NCBI GenBank assembly: GCA_963573305.1
Contig: OY754329.1
Coordinates: 80,376,576-80,440,575 of the forward strand
Length of the DNA stretch: 64,000 nucleotides
DNA from: Pyrrhosoma nymphula
Lineage: Eukaryota > Arthropoda > Insecta > Odonata > Coenagrionidae
Direction of reading: 5' to 3'
The position numbers and the translations under genes are program-made. The notes beneath the pieces were generated by a model, which was not told the origin of the DNA, did not search any database, and worked only from the letters and a program-made list of their open reading frames with translations. Shown piece after piece: positions 23,930-34,223 of the stretch. The number at the start of each line of letters is the position of its first letter. Position 1 is the stretch's first letter.

Positions 23930-24426
23930 TGTGGTTGTATCACTGCCTGAATCATTAGATGCCATCCCTTTGGTAATGGGACAACTACTCTGTTTTCTTG
24001 CCCTGTGGGATGTGGTATTAAAGGGACATAGGATTTTTTTGTGTTAATTCTTGCCCTATGCTTGTATAACCGCATGAATCATTAGATGCCATTCCTTTGC
24101 TATTGACAAAACTTACTGAGTGTTCTTGCTCTGTGGGATGTGGTCTTAAAGGCAAATTGTACTTCTTGCTATAATGCTTGCCCTGTGCTTGTATCACCGC
24201 GTGAATCATGAGATGCCATCCCTTTGCTATTGGCTCAACTCACTATGTGTTCTTGCCCTGTGGGATATGGTCTTACAGAGAATTGTACTTTATGCGATAT
24301 TAATTGTACTTTATGCGATAATGCTTGCCCTGTGCTTGTGTAACTGCATGAATCGTTAGATGCCATCCCTTTGCTCAACTTACTATGTGTTCTTGCCCTG
24401 TGGGATGTGGTCTTAAAGGGATATGG
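23930..24426. repeat. Tandem repeat, four ~127-bp units
   Basis: Units sharing TTAGATGCCATCCCTTTG and TTCTTGCCCTGTGGGAT recur with starts near 23933, 24060, 24187 and 24336: spacing 127, 127 and 149 bp. The third unit is longer because a ~21-bp piece (ATTGTACTTTATGCGATA) is duplicated inside it. It lies downstream of the P-type gene and has no coding potential that I can support. Confidence 0.85.
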
Positions 24427-25006
24427 ATTTGGAATTTATTTTCATTTTTTTTACAGTGTTATGTTTATTTCTATCTATGTTGTGTTTACCAACGATCAGT
24501 GCTAATGAAGTGTTATTTCCCTCAATTGGTGGTCTCTTTCTTTCAATATTACCTATCCTATGCCGATTTTAAATGTTGCTGACTCAAGTTTTTCTGTCGC
24601 TTCATTTTTCTGTGACTTTGAAAATATAGAAACTAATCAGCAATCCGCATAGCGACCGCACGCAAATTCAAATTTCCCACTAATGCCACCTACAGACCAT
24701 ATTTCAAACTTTTTGAATATGTGGCGATCCGCGCCACCAAGGAACCGGACCGACAACTTCTTCCAGAAGGATATGACGCACGCTTTAAATTTGCCGCAGA
24801 TTCCTTGGGCTGACTCGCACCAAAGTCGCGCGGGGAGGGGGGGCAATGAGTGGCCACGTGCATAGCAACAGCCGCGACGACACGTGGCAGAAACTCCCGG
24901 GTGACGCGGCGCTTCTCCGCCCCCGCCTCCGCCCGTTAGCGCTCGGAGGCACCTTTCACTTTTCAAACAGGGCGGTCCCATTGGCCGGAGGGCGAGGCAG
25001 GGACCG

Positions 25007-25041
25007 TATAAAAGAGGGCCCTCCGACCTAGGGAATTCAGT
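25007..25041 (+). promoter_or_regulatory. TATA + initiator core promoter
   Basis: TATAAAAG at 25007-25014 is followed by an arthropod-type initiator TCAGT at 25037-25041. The Inr A (25039) is 32 bp from the first T of the TATA box, the canonical spacing. An inverted CCAAT (ATTGG) is about 30 bp upstream of the TATA box. The surrounding DNA is much more GC-rich than the rest of the window. Confidence 0.7.
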
Positions 25042-25918
25042 GTGGAGGAGGGAGCCAAAGCGTGCGCGTCGCAGCCGTGAAAGATACCTCGACGCCCCTT
25101 TGACCTCCCTGCCTTATTGGGCGAGTAGAACGGTCCTGGTTCGACTACACCCTGGCTCGCCGCAGCCGTGCAAAATACCTCGGCGGGTCTCTTTCCTTTC
25201 CCTGGCGCGTCGCAGCCGTGTAAAATACCTCGGCGTGCTCTCCCGACCCCTTTCCCTGACGGAGTCATCGTTGGACAGCCGAGTCGCCGCCGCTCCCTTT
25301 TCTGATGCCGCGCCGCCATCGCGAGTACCGGCAGCACCGACAAGGCCGGAATCCTGCCGCCTCTCGGGACGTCGCCGCCGCCTCTGGGGAAGCCGCCCCT
25401 CCGACGCCGCCTGCCGCCCCGGAAGGAACGCCGCCGCGCTGTGACGCAGTCCGAGTCTGGCTGCAAGAGCTCCGAGATTTCCCGCTGCCGATCCTGAGCC
25501 CTCTCGCCCCGACACCGCCCACATACCGACTACGGCTACTGGACACCCCGCCGTTGCCGTACGCCGAGCTGCCGCAGCTGCCAAGGAGGATCGCTAACCC
25601 TCGAGTCTCCCGGGCTCTTTTCGGCTCCCCTGCCAAGAAGACCCGGATCCTGGACGCCGAGATGACGCGCGCGGGTTAAACCACCCGTAGCTGTGTCCCT
25701 GACCGCCGGAGCTACTTTTCGCGCTCCGGCCGATTTTTGACGAGTCGTCGGTCTCACCGACGACCCAATTTACTTCAACTGTTAACTGATTTGGCAAATA
25801 AATCAGAGTCAAACCAAACCCTCTTTTTTTCCTTTTTCCCTGTCGTCTCCCGCCTAGCCGAATGCGGACGCGGTCGCAGCACGGCCTCTCCCACGGACCC
25901 GACGAGGAGACCACGACA
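25042..25918 (+). other. GC-rich transcription unit or LTR (R-U5-like) with three 28-bp repeats and poly(A) signal
   Basis: Downstream of the core promoter are three copies of CGYCGCAGCCGTG followed by AAAATACCTCGRCG (from 25067, 25158 and 25208). A GC-rich stretch follows, with a 124-codon open frame at 25305-25679 (Arg/Pro/Ala-rich, no known domain). AATAAA lies at 25797-25802, then a pyrimidine tract, and a CA end at 25918. A TATA box, Inr, AATAAA and terminal CA in this order would fit the U3-R-U5 of a solo LTR; a short independent gene is the alternative. The open frame is probably a by-product of base composition. Confidence 0.4.
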
Positions 25919-26212
25919 AGTTAACTCTCTTCGTACATACCACTACTTACAATAATAACTCCCTGTGTATGACATAGATAGCAAATGCTTACTCCCAGTA
26001 TAGCTGGCTAACTCTAGTAATTTACAGATGATAGGTACCCTAAAGTATCAGTCCTTGTGGTTATGAATGAATATTTTCAGTTTAATGCTAATGTGCAACA
26101 ATAACCTAAGCTATGATTACATGAGGGGGGACTGTTCATTAAGCCATTTACCCAGTTGAGTTTCAGCATTGTAAAACGTATTGCTTTCATGACATAAAAC
26201 CTATTTTTATAT
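25919..26212. repeat. Segment A, first copy
   Basis: About 294 bp nearly identical to 26623-26919. Begins AGTTAACTCTCTTCG directly after the 6500-bp insertion and runs into the second copy of segment B. Confidence 0.9.
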
Positions 26213-26227
26213 GAAATAAAACCTATT

Positions 26228-26919
26228 AAGTGTATTTAAATATTTTGTTCATTGTATTTGGTAACTGTAAATGTATGGTAACTGGCCTTCATTTAAGTAT
26301 CATTGTAGGTAAACAAAAACAATTCAGTAATAAACCTTTAAAACCTTCACAGTCATGGCAGGACATAAAGTCATCCACCAAAGGTAAAATTGGGGATTTG
26401 AACTCTGAGATGCGGAAAACTGGAGGAGGACCACCCATACAGGAGGAGATGACGGATTTTCAAGTGAGTGTTTGAAGTCATAGGAGTAAATGCTGCGATA
26501 GGTCACTCTCAAAGTCGCGAGTCATCTGTAAACCAACAGCTTGAGGTAATGTTGTAGGAATATGGTCATATCAAGTCATACAAAACATCACTGTATTCGT
26601 GCTCGGAATTTGGTTCTCTTGGAGTTAACTCTCTTCGTACATACCACTACTTACAATAATAACTCCCTGTGTATGACATAGATATCAAATGCTTGCTCCC
26701 AGTATAGCTGGCTAACTCGAGTAATTTACAGATGATAGGTACCCTAAAGTATCAGTCCTTGTTGTTATGAATGAATATTTTCAGTTTAATGCTAATGTGC
26801 AACAATAACCTAAGCTATGATTGCATGAGGGGGGACTGTTCATTAAGCCATTTACCCAGTTGAGTTTCAGCATTGTAAAAAATATTGCTTTCATGAAATA
26901 AAACCTATTTTTTATATAA
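26228..26919. repeat. Second, uninterrupted B+A unit of the tandem duplication
   Basis: Segment B (26228-26626) continues directly into segment A (26623-26919) and shows the pre-insertion arrangement. With B at 19020-19418 and A at 25919-26212 it forms a tandem duplication of a ~690-bp unit whose first member was later split by the 6500-bp insertion. Confidence 0.88.
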
Positions 26920-29900
26920 CTATTAAATTTTTGTACAGAGACCCTTCACAACTGATGACGGCAGAAGAAAAAAAATGTTTGGTGTGTTGTGTTGCGTAAA
27001 TGAGTCATAGGGTATGGTTTATTTCAAGTTAGGAGCGAAGTGTGAATCCCCCACTGTGTTCCCCTTTCCTGTTTTCCCCTCTCCGCAACATCCCCTTCCC
27101 CTCCACAAAGTGGTATATAAAGACGATCGCGGAAAAGAAAAAAAAAGAATGCACTGAGCGAATTCAAGGTGCGGAAGCGCTGCTAGAGAGAGAGAAGTGA
27201 CTTGGAAGTGCTGGAGGCAGAGAGGTACATAGAAAGTACCACGTCCACTGTTTGGACCACAACCCCCTAGATTCTCAACGTACACGGAGACCACGAGTGC
27301 CGTGTTGGGCCTGGCGTCCGCCGAAGGAGTCATAGTATCCAGTTTGGACGACCAAGTGCCTGGCCATGGTTGATATCCCGTGGAGAGAATCCAGTCAGCG
27401 GTCACGTAAGGTTACCGATCCGACACCCCCCCCCCTATTTCTGCCTCCTAGCCATCCAGTCAGCGATGGACCCCCTCATTGAAACAGTGTGCTTCACAAT
27501 GGCGAGTGATTGACGCCCGAAAACTTATATCACAAAAGCAAGAGTTAAGGGAAGGACTAATAATTACCACCCTCACCCCCAGTTATTTGGAAGTAGAGTA
27601 TTTAGTAAATCGCCTGTGTGCGAGAATAGGCCTTTTTTGTGGCTATTAGAAGGGAATTAATGTTACAAGTGTTAATCATCAATTTCATTTCATCTCATTC
27701 ATTCATCTCATGAAGGGTTTATTTCAACGATTTAAATTTATCATCCCTCATCTATCAACCAATCAATTCACTAGTTATTAGAAGGGCATTCTTGTTTGAA
27801 GTAATTGTAAGTAATTTTTTAACATATGATTGTTTTTGATCAATGGAAAAAGGTATTTTTTTAATCTTCCTGCCTTGCGAGCCGAATAATCCATAAACCT
27901 AGTACCTACGACCCATCTTCACCCTGCCCCGGCGGTAAAGCTAGGGAAGACTAGAATTAAAACGCGGTCAGGGACCAACCCGCAGAAGCCTATTGTGGAG
28001 AGATCTCCAATTTTATTTAACAGGTGACGGAGTTTTGCCTGCGTGTCTCTGTGGCGGGAGAGTACGCGTGGGTTAAGTGTTACGTGTTCCGTCCGTACGG
28101 CCTGGACCGGTACAATATAGGCCTGGCTCCCACAATGGGAATACAGATTTCCTCAGCAGGTTGTCCCTGGAGGAGCAAGTTGAAGAATTATTTCCTGACC
28201 CGGCCGGTGTCCTTTTCCTTGAGGAGTCTACACACCATTCCCCACTGACAGCTGGAGCCATCGCAGAAGCCACAAGAAAGGATCCCGTGGTGTCGAAGGT
28301 CTTGTGCGGAGTCCTTAATGGCTGGGATTTCTCCAAAAATTCCCCTGACGTGCAGCGGTACCCGAGGGGTCCTCCTGGATCCTTGTCCGTGATGAAGGGT
28401 TGTCTCCTCAGAGGCAACCGGGTGATAATTCCTCCCACATATCGCTCAGAAGTGTTAGCCATGCTACATCGGGTACATCAAGGTATTGTACGAACAAAAG
28501 AGCTGGCCAGGAGTTATGTATGGTGGCCTGGGATCGATGAGGACATTGAATCCTTAATTAAATCTTGCCCCCAATGTTCTTTGCTGCAAAACAATCCCCC
28601 TAAGGTACCCACCATTCCGTGGAGCGTACCTACTAAGTCTAGACTACTAAGCGAGTCTAGACTTCATATTGATTTTGCTGGCCTAATCTTGGGTCATTCA
28701 TTTTTGATTCTTGCCGATGCCATGTCCAAGTGGGTGGAGGTAGCTTCCACTCTGGGTTCACTATCATCACAGACTACAAGAGCAAATTTGCGCAGCTGGT
28801 TTGCCACTCACGGCCTGCCAGATGAGATTGTCACGGACAATGGACCTGCCTTCAGGTCTGAGGAGATGTCAGAAGTTTGCCGCAGAAATGGCATTTTCCA
28901 TTACAAAACTCCTCAGAATCCTGCCTCTAATGGGCTGGCAGAAAGGATGGTGCATACAGTTAAAAGGTTACTTGTTAAATTTCCGGCCAATGAATGGGAA
29001 AAGGAGTTAGCCAACATCCTACTTACATTACGAACCACTCCTAATTCCACCGGGTCAGCTCCCTCTGAGCTGTTGATGGGGAGAAGATTAAAAACAGTCT
29101 TAGACAACCTACACCCAGCAAATTTAAATTTAAAAGAACAAAAAAGAAACTCCATCTTGCTGGGGAGGAGGGAAGCTGCTACAAACTACTTTACAGTTGG
29201 GGACACAATTTTTTATAGGAATTATGGTCGGGGAGGGCCATGGTTGAAGGGTGTAATCTCGGAAGTTAAGGGTCCTCATAACTTCAAAATTATTTCTGAC
29301 TCTGGTCACGTTGAGCGAAGGAATGTTAATCAACTCCGTCGTAGATGGACTGCTAATAAAAATCCCAATGTCATTGTGAATACTAATACCTGCCTTGATT
29401 TCCCGAAGGTACAAGCCGCGACTGAGGAATGCAGTTATTCGCCAGAGAACAGCACCTGGTTGGGTTGGCCTGATGAGTGGGTGACCATACGAAACCCTCC
29501 GTTAGATGGGTCTCCGCCCCGTGATAATTCTGGAGGAAGGCCCACGGAGTCCAATTCACCTCGGCCACGGCGGACACTAAGAACTCCAGCTCGTCTGGAT
29601 GATTTCATTCTGTCATAAATTACTTATTTTAATTTGTTTTGAGTTAGCTATGAATTATAATTGTATCATTCATTATGTGTATGCAATGATTTGTTTGATG
29701 TGTACAAATTTCATTCATTTCATAATGTGTTTTTGGTATTGTAGAAATAGAGGGGGGAGGGTTGTTATGTATTATATGTCTGCTAAGGCATTTTGTATAT
29801 CAGTTGTTTTGCGACTGTGGCGACACTTGAGTGGTGTGGTAGAAAAGGGGCACGCTGCGCTCTCGGATTGTGGCTATTGAAGGCGTCGGACGTGTCTCGT

Positions 29901-31202
29901 GTACTGTCTCCTACAAGATTAAATCGGTTTGTTATTTTTAATAAGTGTTGTTATTACATAAGAAGATTGAATCTCCTCCAGCTGAAGAAGGGTCCTTAGC
30001 CCGAGAGCTACCCTAAGCAGTGGACAACGGTGTCGTCATGGATCATCTGCCAGTGAGTGTCCACTGATTTACTTTCCTATCCTTCCCCAACCTCAACGCC
30101 TTGTTGCTAGCTTATACTTTTATATTTATTTCCTCTCTCTATATATATATTTTTTATATACAATGCAGAGGTAATAATTGTAGTCTTTAAAACAGAAGGT
30201 TGGCAATAGGCTATGGAATGCTGTTTATACAGGGATCTTACCAGGTTGTTTTGAACGAAGAACAGGTTATGAATTGGGGTTAAGGATCCAATAACTAACT
30301 AAGGAATCGAAAAAATCCATAGTACAATAACGCTTTAATGAATTTAAGGATAACATGTGTGTATCAAGACAGAAAGCAGATTATATACAGAGTTCAATTG
30401 TTTTGTTAGGTGCGTAACATGCAAGTCCCACTTCAGCTGAGAATCAACATGTACACCTAAAATATTTTACAGCATTCACTATGTTAATATCACAAGTAAT
30501 ACTTTGTGGATCATTTATCAGTACATATAGCACAGAATAAAAACTTACATTTGAGTTTTTTGTTATTTAAGATTAAGCCACTACTATTTTGCCACCATGT
30601 TATATAACTCAGCTCTATACCACGACAAGGCTTAAGGCAAATAATGACATTGAATTGAAGGAAATGACCTTATATGTATTTGTCTCTTATTCACAGCAGG
30701 TAGCTCCATGAAATATGCATAAAACGATTTAGATATCTCCTTAGTGATTTTATATAATACTAATAACATCAGAGGGTAGTTACCTCTCCAATTGGCTACT
30801 ACTAATTATTTATAGATTTTAATATAAAACCACAGATTAAATTTCACACATATACACCTGATTAAAAGTAACTACAGCTTGCTATTCATATACATCAGTG
30901 TTGAACAATTTATTTCAAGAAAACAAATACTGGGCTAAGAGGTAAAAAACATCTTTCCCTTTACAGGCAAAACTCGGAGGATGTCGGAGACAGCAAAAGC
31001 CGCAGAGGCATATAGGCAAAGTGACGAAAGAAGGGCCATTTCATTGGAACGAGAGCTTAAGCTGAAGGAAGAAGAATTAAGGGAAATACGAGAATTCCAT
31101 CAGCAACTCTTATCAATAAAGTTGGCAAAGAACGAGCTCTTAAGGGAGCAAATAAATGTCCTAGACCAAATTTACATTCATTTGGCAAGACGAAAGGTTT
31201 AA
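26353..31202 (+). CDS. PIF/Harbinger Myb-like accessory protein, last two exons
   Basis: Exon 26353-26463 (acceptor TTCACAG, donor CAA/GTGAGTG) encodes SWQDIKSSTKGKIGDLNSEM, then RKTGGGPP, the second half of a zeste/Myb-SANT-like DNA-binding domain. After a 4.5-kb intron, exon 30967-31202 (acceptor TTTACAG) encodes a charged coiled coil: ETAKAAEAY, then RELKLKEEELREIREFHQQL and a final IYIHLARRKV before TAA. In PIF/Harbinger transposons this protein helps the transposase bind DNA and enter the nucleus. It converges on the HARBI1-like exon, with stop codons 21 bp apart, the usual arrangement of the two Harbinger genes. Upstream exons are missing and the intron carries a gypsy insertion, so it is a relic although both exons are open. 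Confidence 0.65.
26920..28076. other. Intron sequence and unassigned leader upstream of the gypsy ORF
   Basis: No long open frame is supported. TATATAA at 27114-27120 lies in a C/T-rich then GA-rich context and could be a promoter, but no initiator is evident. A C run is at about 27428-27437. Gag, protease and reverse transcriptase of the gypsy element are absent, so this may be a deletion-joined leader or host sequence. Confidence 0.35.
28077..29618 (+). CDS. Ty3/gypsy Pol C-terminal part: integrase, open frame
   Basis: A 513-codon open frame begins at the end of the RNase H domain (VQYRPGSHNGNTDFLSRL). It carries a complete integrase: HHCC zinc motif (HRVHQG ... C-x2-C in SCPQCS, about residues 150-175); catalytic core with D in RLHIDFAG, D in TDNGPAF and E in NGLAERMVHTVKRLL; and a C-terminal domain to VNQLRRRW with a charged tail. 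All D,D,E residues are present. Gag, protease and reverse transcriptase are missing upstream, so the element is 5'-truncated or internally deleted. A polypurine tract and candidate 3' LTR follow. It lies within the intron of the Harbinger Myb-like gene, same strand. Confidence 0.85.
   Translation: MLRVPSVRPGPVQYRPGSHNGNTDFLSRLSLEEQVEELFPDPAGVLFLEESTHHSPLTAGAIAEATRKDPVVSKVLCGVLNGWDFSKNSPDVQRYPRGPPGSLSVMKGCLLRGNRVIIPPTYRSEVLAMLHRVHQGIVRTKELARSYVWWPGIDEDIESLIKSCPQCSLLQNNPPKVPTIPWSVPTKSRLLSESRLHIDFAGLILGHSFLILADAMSKWVEVASTLGSLSSQTTRANLRSWFATHGLPDEIVTDNGPAFRSEEMSEVCRRNGIFHYKTPQNPASNGLAERMVHTVKRLLVKFPANEWEKELANILLTLRTTPNSTGSAPSELLMGRRLKTVLDNLHPANLNLKEQKRNSILLGRREAATNYFTVGDTIFYRNYGRGGPWLKGVISEVKGPHNFKIISDSGHVERRNVNQLRRRWTANKNPNVIVNTNTCLDFPKVQAATEECSYSPENSTWLGWPDEWVTIRNPPLDGSPPRDNSGGRPTESNSPRPRRTLRTPARLDDFILS
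29744..29958 (+). mobile_element. Polypurine tract and candidate 3' LTR of the gypsy element
   Basis: A purine run AGAAATAGAGGGGGGAGG (to 29760) is followed two bases later by TGTTATGTATTA at 29763. A matching ACA end (TTGTTATTACA) lies at 29958, giving a 196-bp LTR candidate that starts TGT and ends ACA. No second LTR was found to confirm the boundaries. Confidence 0.5.
29959..30966. other. AT-rich intron remainder, no gene
   Basis: A short segment near 29965-30060 (CTGAAGAAGGGTCCTTAGCC) looks like a dispersed repeat tail. The rest is AT-rich with a short (TA)n near 30140. Nothing else is supported. Confidence 0.5.
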
Positions 31203-31223
31203 ATAAAGAAATAAATTTAAAAA

Positions 31224-31600
31224 CTAAGTGAAATAGTGCCTTATTACTCTATCTCTAACCAAACGCCCTGTTCTTTGATTGGGAATTGGTACTTCTTCAG
31301 GGTTGTTAGGAATATCTGGGTTTTCAATTTGGCCAAGGACCTCTATTAGTGCAGTATCATTTGCTCTCATGCAAATGTGTAATAGGACACAAGCGTTATT
31401 TGGCTTGCCTGTTCTGGCATATAATGAAGGACCCGATGTTTGCAGAGACCTAAATCGGGCTTTCAGTAATCCATTGCATTGCTCGATGATGCTTCTAGCC
31501 CTGCATATACTAGCATTGTACCTTTCCTCAGGTGAGTTGGGTCCAACGTTCCCAGTAATTGGAGTTAGAAGCCATGGCTCCAAAGGATAGCCGCTGTCTC
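31224..31600 (-). CDS. PIF/Harbinger (HARBI1-like) transposase, last exon
   Basis: The exon begins after TTTGCAG (31601-31607 read on the minus strand). It encodes GDSGYPLEPWLLTPI, then SPEERYNASICRARSIIEQC, NGLLKARFRSL and a C-terminal tail ending in TAA at 31224. GDSGYPL and the ERYN..(R)AR..IE...G.LK.RF block are the end of the Harbinger DDE domain; the E in IIEQC is the third catalytic residue. Upstream exons with the two Asp residues are not found in 31601-32050, so the transposase is 5'-truncated. It converges with the Myb-like gene 21 bp away. Confidence 0.82.
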
Positions 31601-32059
31601 CTGCAAACCATGATTAGTTTTAATGCCATATGTCATAGTTTAGAAGTAAAAATAATGCTGAAATCCTAATGTTTATTGGCTTAGGGTCCTCCTCATCAAA
31701 ATTTAGAGGGATCACCGAAAAACCCGAAGGCTTCACAGACCTAAAAATTTATTGATATTGCTTCTGTGTGTTGTTTGTATTTGTTTTGTGATTCCAAAAT
31801 TGCGGAAGCAACTGTTTATTTGTCTACGACAGTTTCAAGTTGGCGCCTCTTTCCTTTTCGATGTTCTTTTGTTCGAGGTGCCTGCATCGTTGTAACGGTT
31901 TGTGTGAAATTAAGTACGCGCCCGTCATGTACAATCTTGTGTTCGTCTGTTACGCAAAACTAGAAAATAAGTAGTTACCCTGCGTGAAGACAATACTATT
32001 AGTATATTTATATGCAGTTCTGAGATGGAGTTAAGGTTAGCTTTACTTAGGTCATACCA

Positions 32060-32113
32060 TTGGGCCACAATGGAACACGTGTGTTCCAACACGTGTGTTC
32101 CATTGTGGCCCAA
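32060..32113. repeat. Hairpin formed by inverted copies of the terminal motif
   Basis: TTGGGCCACAATGGAACAC (32060-32078) and its exact complement GTGTTCCATTGTGGCCCAA (32095-32113) are separated by 16 bp that themselves contain repeated ACGTGTG motifs. This makes a 19-bp perfect-stem hairpin at the left end of the pogo-like element. Confidence 0.85.
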
Positions 32114-32168
32114 CTGTAGTTTCATTGTGTTCCAAGGCCATAATGTGACTGTTCTTTACCAGATAAAT

Positions 32169-34223
32169 ATGTCAAGAGGAAGAAAAAGAAAAACTGATAA
32201 AGGATCATTTTCTGAAGAGACAATGAGACAATGTGCCGTTAAGGATGTTATTGAGAACAAGATGTCTCTTCGCCAAGCTGCAAGGGAGTACAATTTAAAA
32301 CCTACTACTTTGCACAGGCATATTACCAAAGCCAAAACTCAGGGGCAAGACAAAAGAATGGCTCCAAAGTACAGAAGCAGGCAAGTATTCACTGACGCAG
32401 GGGAAATTTCCTTAGAACAATATATGATAGTTCTCTAAGATGTGTTATGGGAAATCTACCAAGGATTTCAGGGAACTCGCCTATGAAATGGCAAAAATTA
32501 ACAAAAACAAAATGCCTGAAACTTGGGAAACCAACAAAAAAGCTGGAATAGATTGGATGCAGGGATTTTTAAGAGACATCCTGAATTAAGTGTTCGGCAA
32601 CCTGAAGGTTGCAGCTTGTCAAGAGCTACTGAATTCAACCAACACAATGTTTCTAAGTGTTTTCAGAATTTAAAAAGTGCTCTTGATCGATCTGAAAATT
32701 TTGCTTATGGTACTCGAATTTATAACTTAGACGAGAACGGTACAACAACAGTGCAAAAGCCTAAAAAAGTTATAGCGGAAAAAGGTATCAAGCAAGTCAG
32801 CCAGTGCACAAGTGCCGAACGGGGTAATTTAGTTACCGTTTGTTGCATTATAAGTGCATCTGGCAATAGTCTGCCACCTGCCATGGTATTTCCAAGGAAA
32901 ATTTTTAAAGAGCACATGATAAATGGTGCACCTGCTGGGACTTTAGGACTGGCCACAGCTTCAGGTTGGATGGTTGGGTTGGTCTTTCGTAAGTGTTGTG
33001 AAGCATTTTATCAAGCACAGCGGTTCTTCTATTGACAACCCAAAAAACCTAACTAGCATTTCGATCGAGTCTTTAAATCTTGCAAAGAGCTATGGTGTCA
33101 TTGTCGTTACCCTCCCCTCTCACTGTAGTAACAAGCTCCAACCTCTTGATGTAAGTTGTTATGCTCCATTTTAAGCACAATACAACTCTGCTGTAGACTC
33201 TTGGCTCCTTCATCATCCTGGGACACCAATGACTATCTACCAAGTAGCTCAATGTGTGGGGTTAGCTCATGATTGAGCTCTAACTCCTTCAAATATCAAA
33301 ACCGGTTTTAAGGCAACTGGAATTTTTTCATTTGATGATAAAATATTTACGAATTATGACTTTCTTTGCAGTTATGTAACAGATCGAACAATCCAAACTA
33401 CAACACCATCACCACTAACTGTGCAAAGACCTTTGAGTGAGCTAACAGATAAAGAAGATGTAAATCTTAGCCATGCAGATATTTCCATTTCAACCTCTCC
33501 TCCTGCGACCCCATCAACTAGCACAGCACACCAGGTTAGAATCAGTGATACCAGTCAGCCTAAGGGAAATTCCGACTACTTCATAAGCCCGGATGTCTTT
33601 TAAGGGTTCTCAAAGGCTGCGGAACGAAAACAAACCAATCGAGGACGAGCTAAGTCTTACACGTGCATAGCAACCGACACGCCAGAGAAAAACAAGACAG
33701 AAGAAAAAAATTTGAAAAGACAAGCAAACAAAAAACCAGCTCGGCGTATAAGTAAAAAATAATTTGTTGCCAAGAAAAAAGGGAGTTAATAGACTATGAG
33801 TCTTCAAGCAGTAACGATGAGCTTCAGTTTTCTTCCAGCAGCGATGTTGATATGGAAGATGATGGTGACAAAGAAGAGGGTTTAGAACAAGTCAACCCAG
33901 ATTGCTTTGAAAAATTAGACCTTGAATTGGCTGTTGGTGATTTTGTGTTGGTGGAGTTTAAAGATGGTCTTACACGCAAAGTGTTTTATATTGCACAAGT
34001 TTTAAAACCTGAAGACTTGACTAAAGAAGTAGAAGTGAGTTTTTTACGGAAGTGCGCCAAGTTTGAAGGGTCCTTCACATTTTCTGCTGTTCCAGATGTG
34101 TCTTTGGTGAAACTGGCTGACATAAAGATGTTACTACCCGCTCCAAAGGAGATTGGTTCAACAAAGCGATTAAAATCATTTTATAACTTCGAAGTGAACT
34201 TTGACTTACTTACTATTAATTAG
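32169..34223 (+). pseudogene. Pogo-like (Jerky/Tigger-type) transposase pseudogene
   Basis: ATG at 32169 starts a basic N-terminus and a Psq-type helix-turn-helix (MSLRQAAREYNLKPTTLHRH). After stops and frame changes (32436-32580): GIFKRHPELSVRQPEG, SLSRATEFNQHNV. The catalytic core keeps IYNLDENGTTTVQKP (first D) and SAERGNLVTVCCIISASGN. The second catalytic Asp region is deleted or scrambled near 32970-33020. VTLPSHCSNKLQPLDVSCY holds the third position. An acidic tail follows to 34223, with an open 124-codon end (33852-34223). It is inactive because of multiple lesions. Confidence 0.75.

Larger units (their letters stand above)
19419..25918. mobile_element. 6500-bp composite insertion splitting the duplicated Harbinger segment
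   Basis: The second duplicate reads ...CTTGGAGTTAACTC... without a break. In the first duplicate, ...CTTGGAGTT stops at 19418 and AGTTAACTC... resumes at 25919. The intervening 6500 bp begin TGATGTGCG and end CACGACA and are flanked by AGTT on both sides, a 4-bp target duplication. TG...CA ends with a 4-bp duplication suggest LTR-element integration, yet no reverse transcriptase is present; the interior is a P-type gene, a tandem repeat and a GC-rich promoter unit. I did not find matching LTRs at the two ends. The block may therefore be a nested or captured composite. Confidence 0.6.

Noticed and set aside
23930..24426. CRISPR-like or regulatory repeat array
   Set aside because: Units are 127 bp and contiguous, with no short repeat-spacer pattern; this is a eukaryotic minisatellite.
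25305..25679. Arg/Pro/Ala-rich 124-codon protein gene
   Set aside because: GC-rich DNA keeps several overlapping frames open on both strands here; no domain or codon evidence favours this one.
27019..27405. Minus-strand 128-codon ORF
   Set aside because: It overlaps a TATA-containing leader on the plus strand, is compositionally biased and lacks any known motif.
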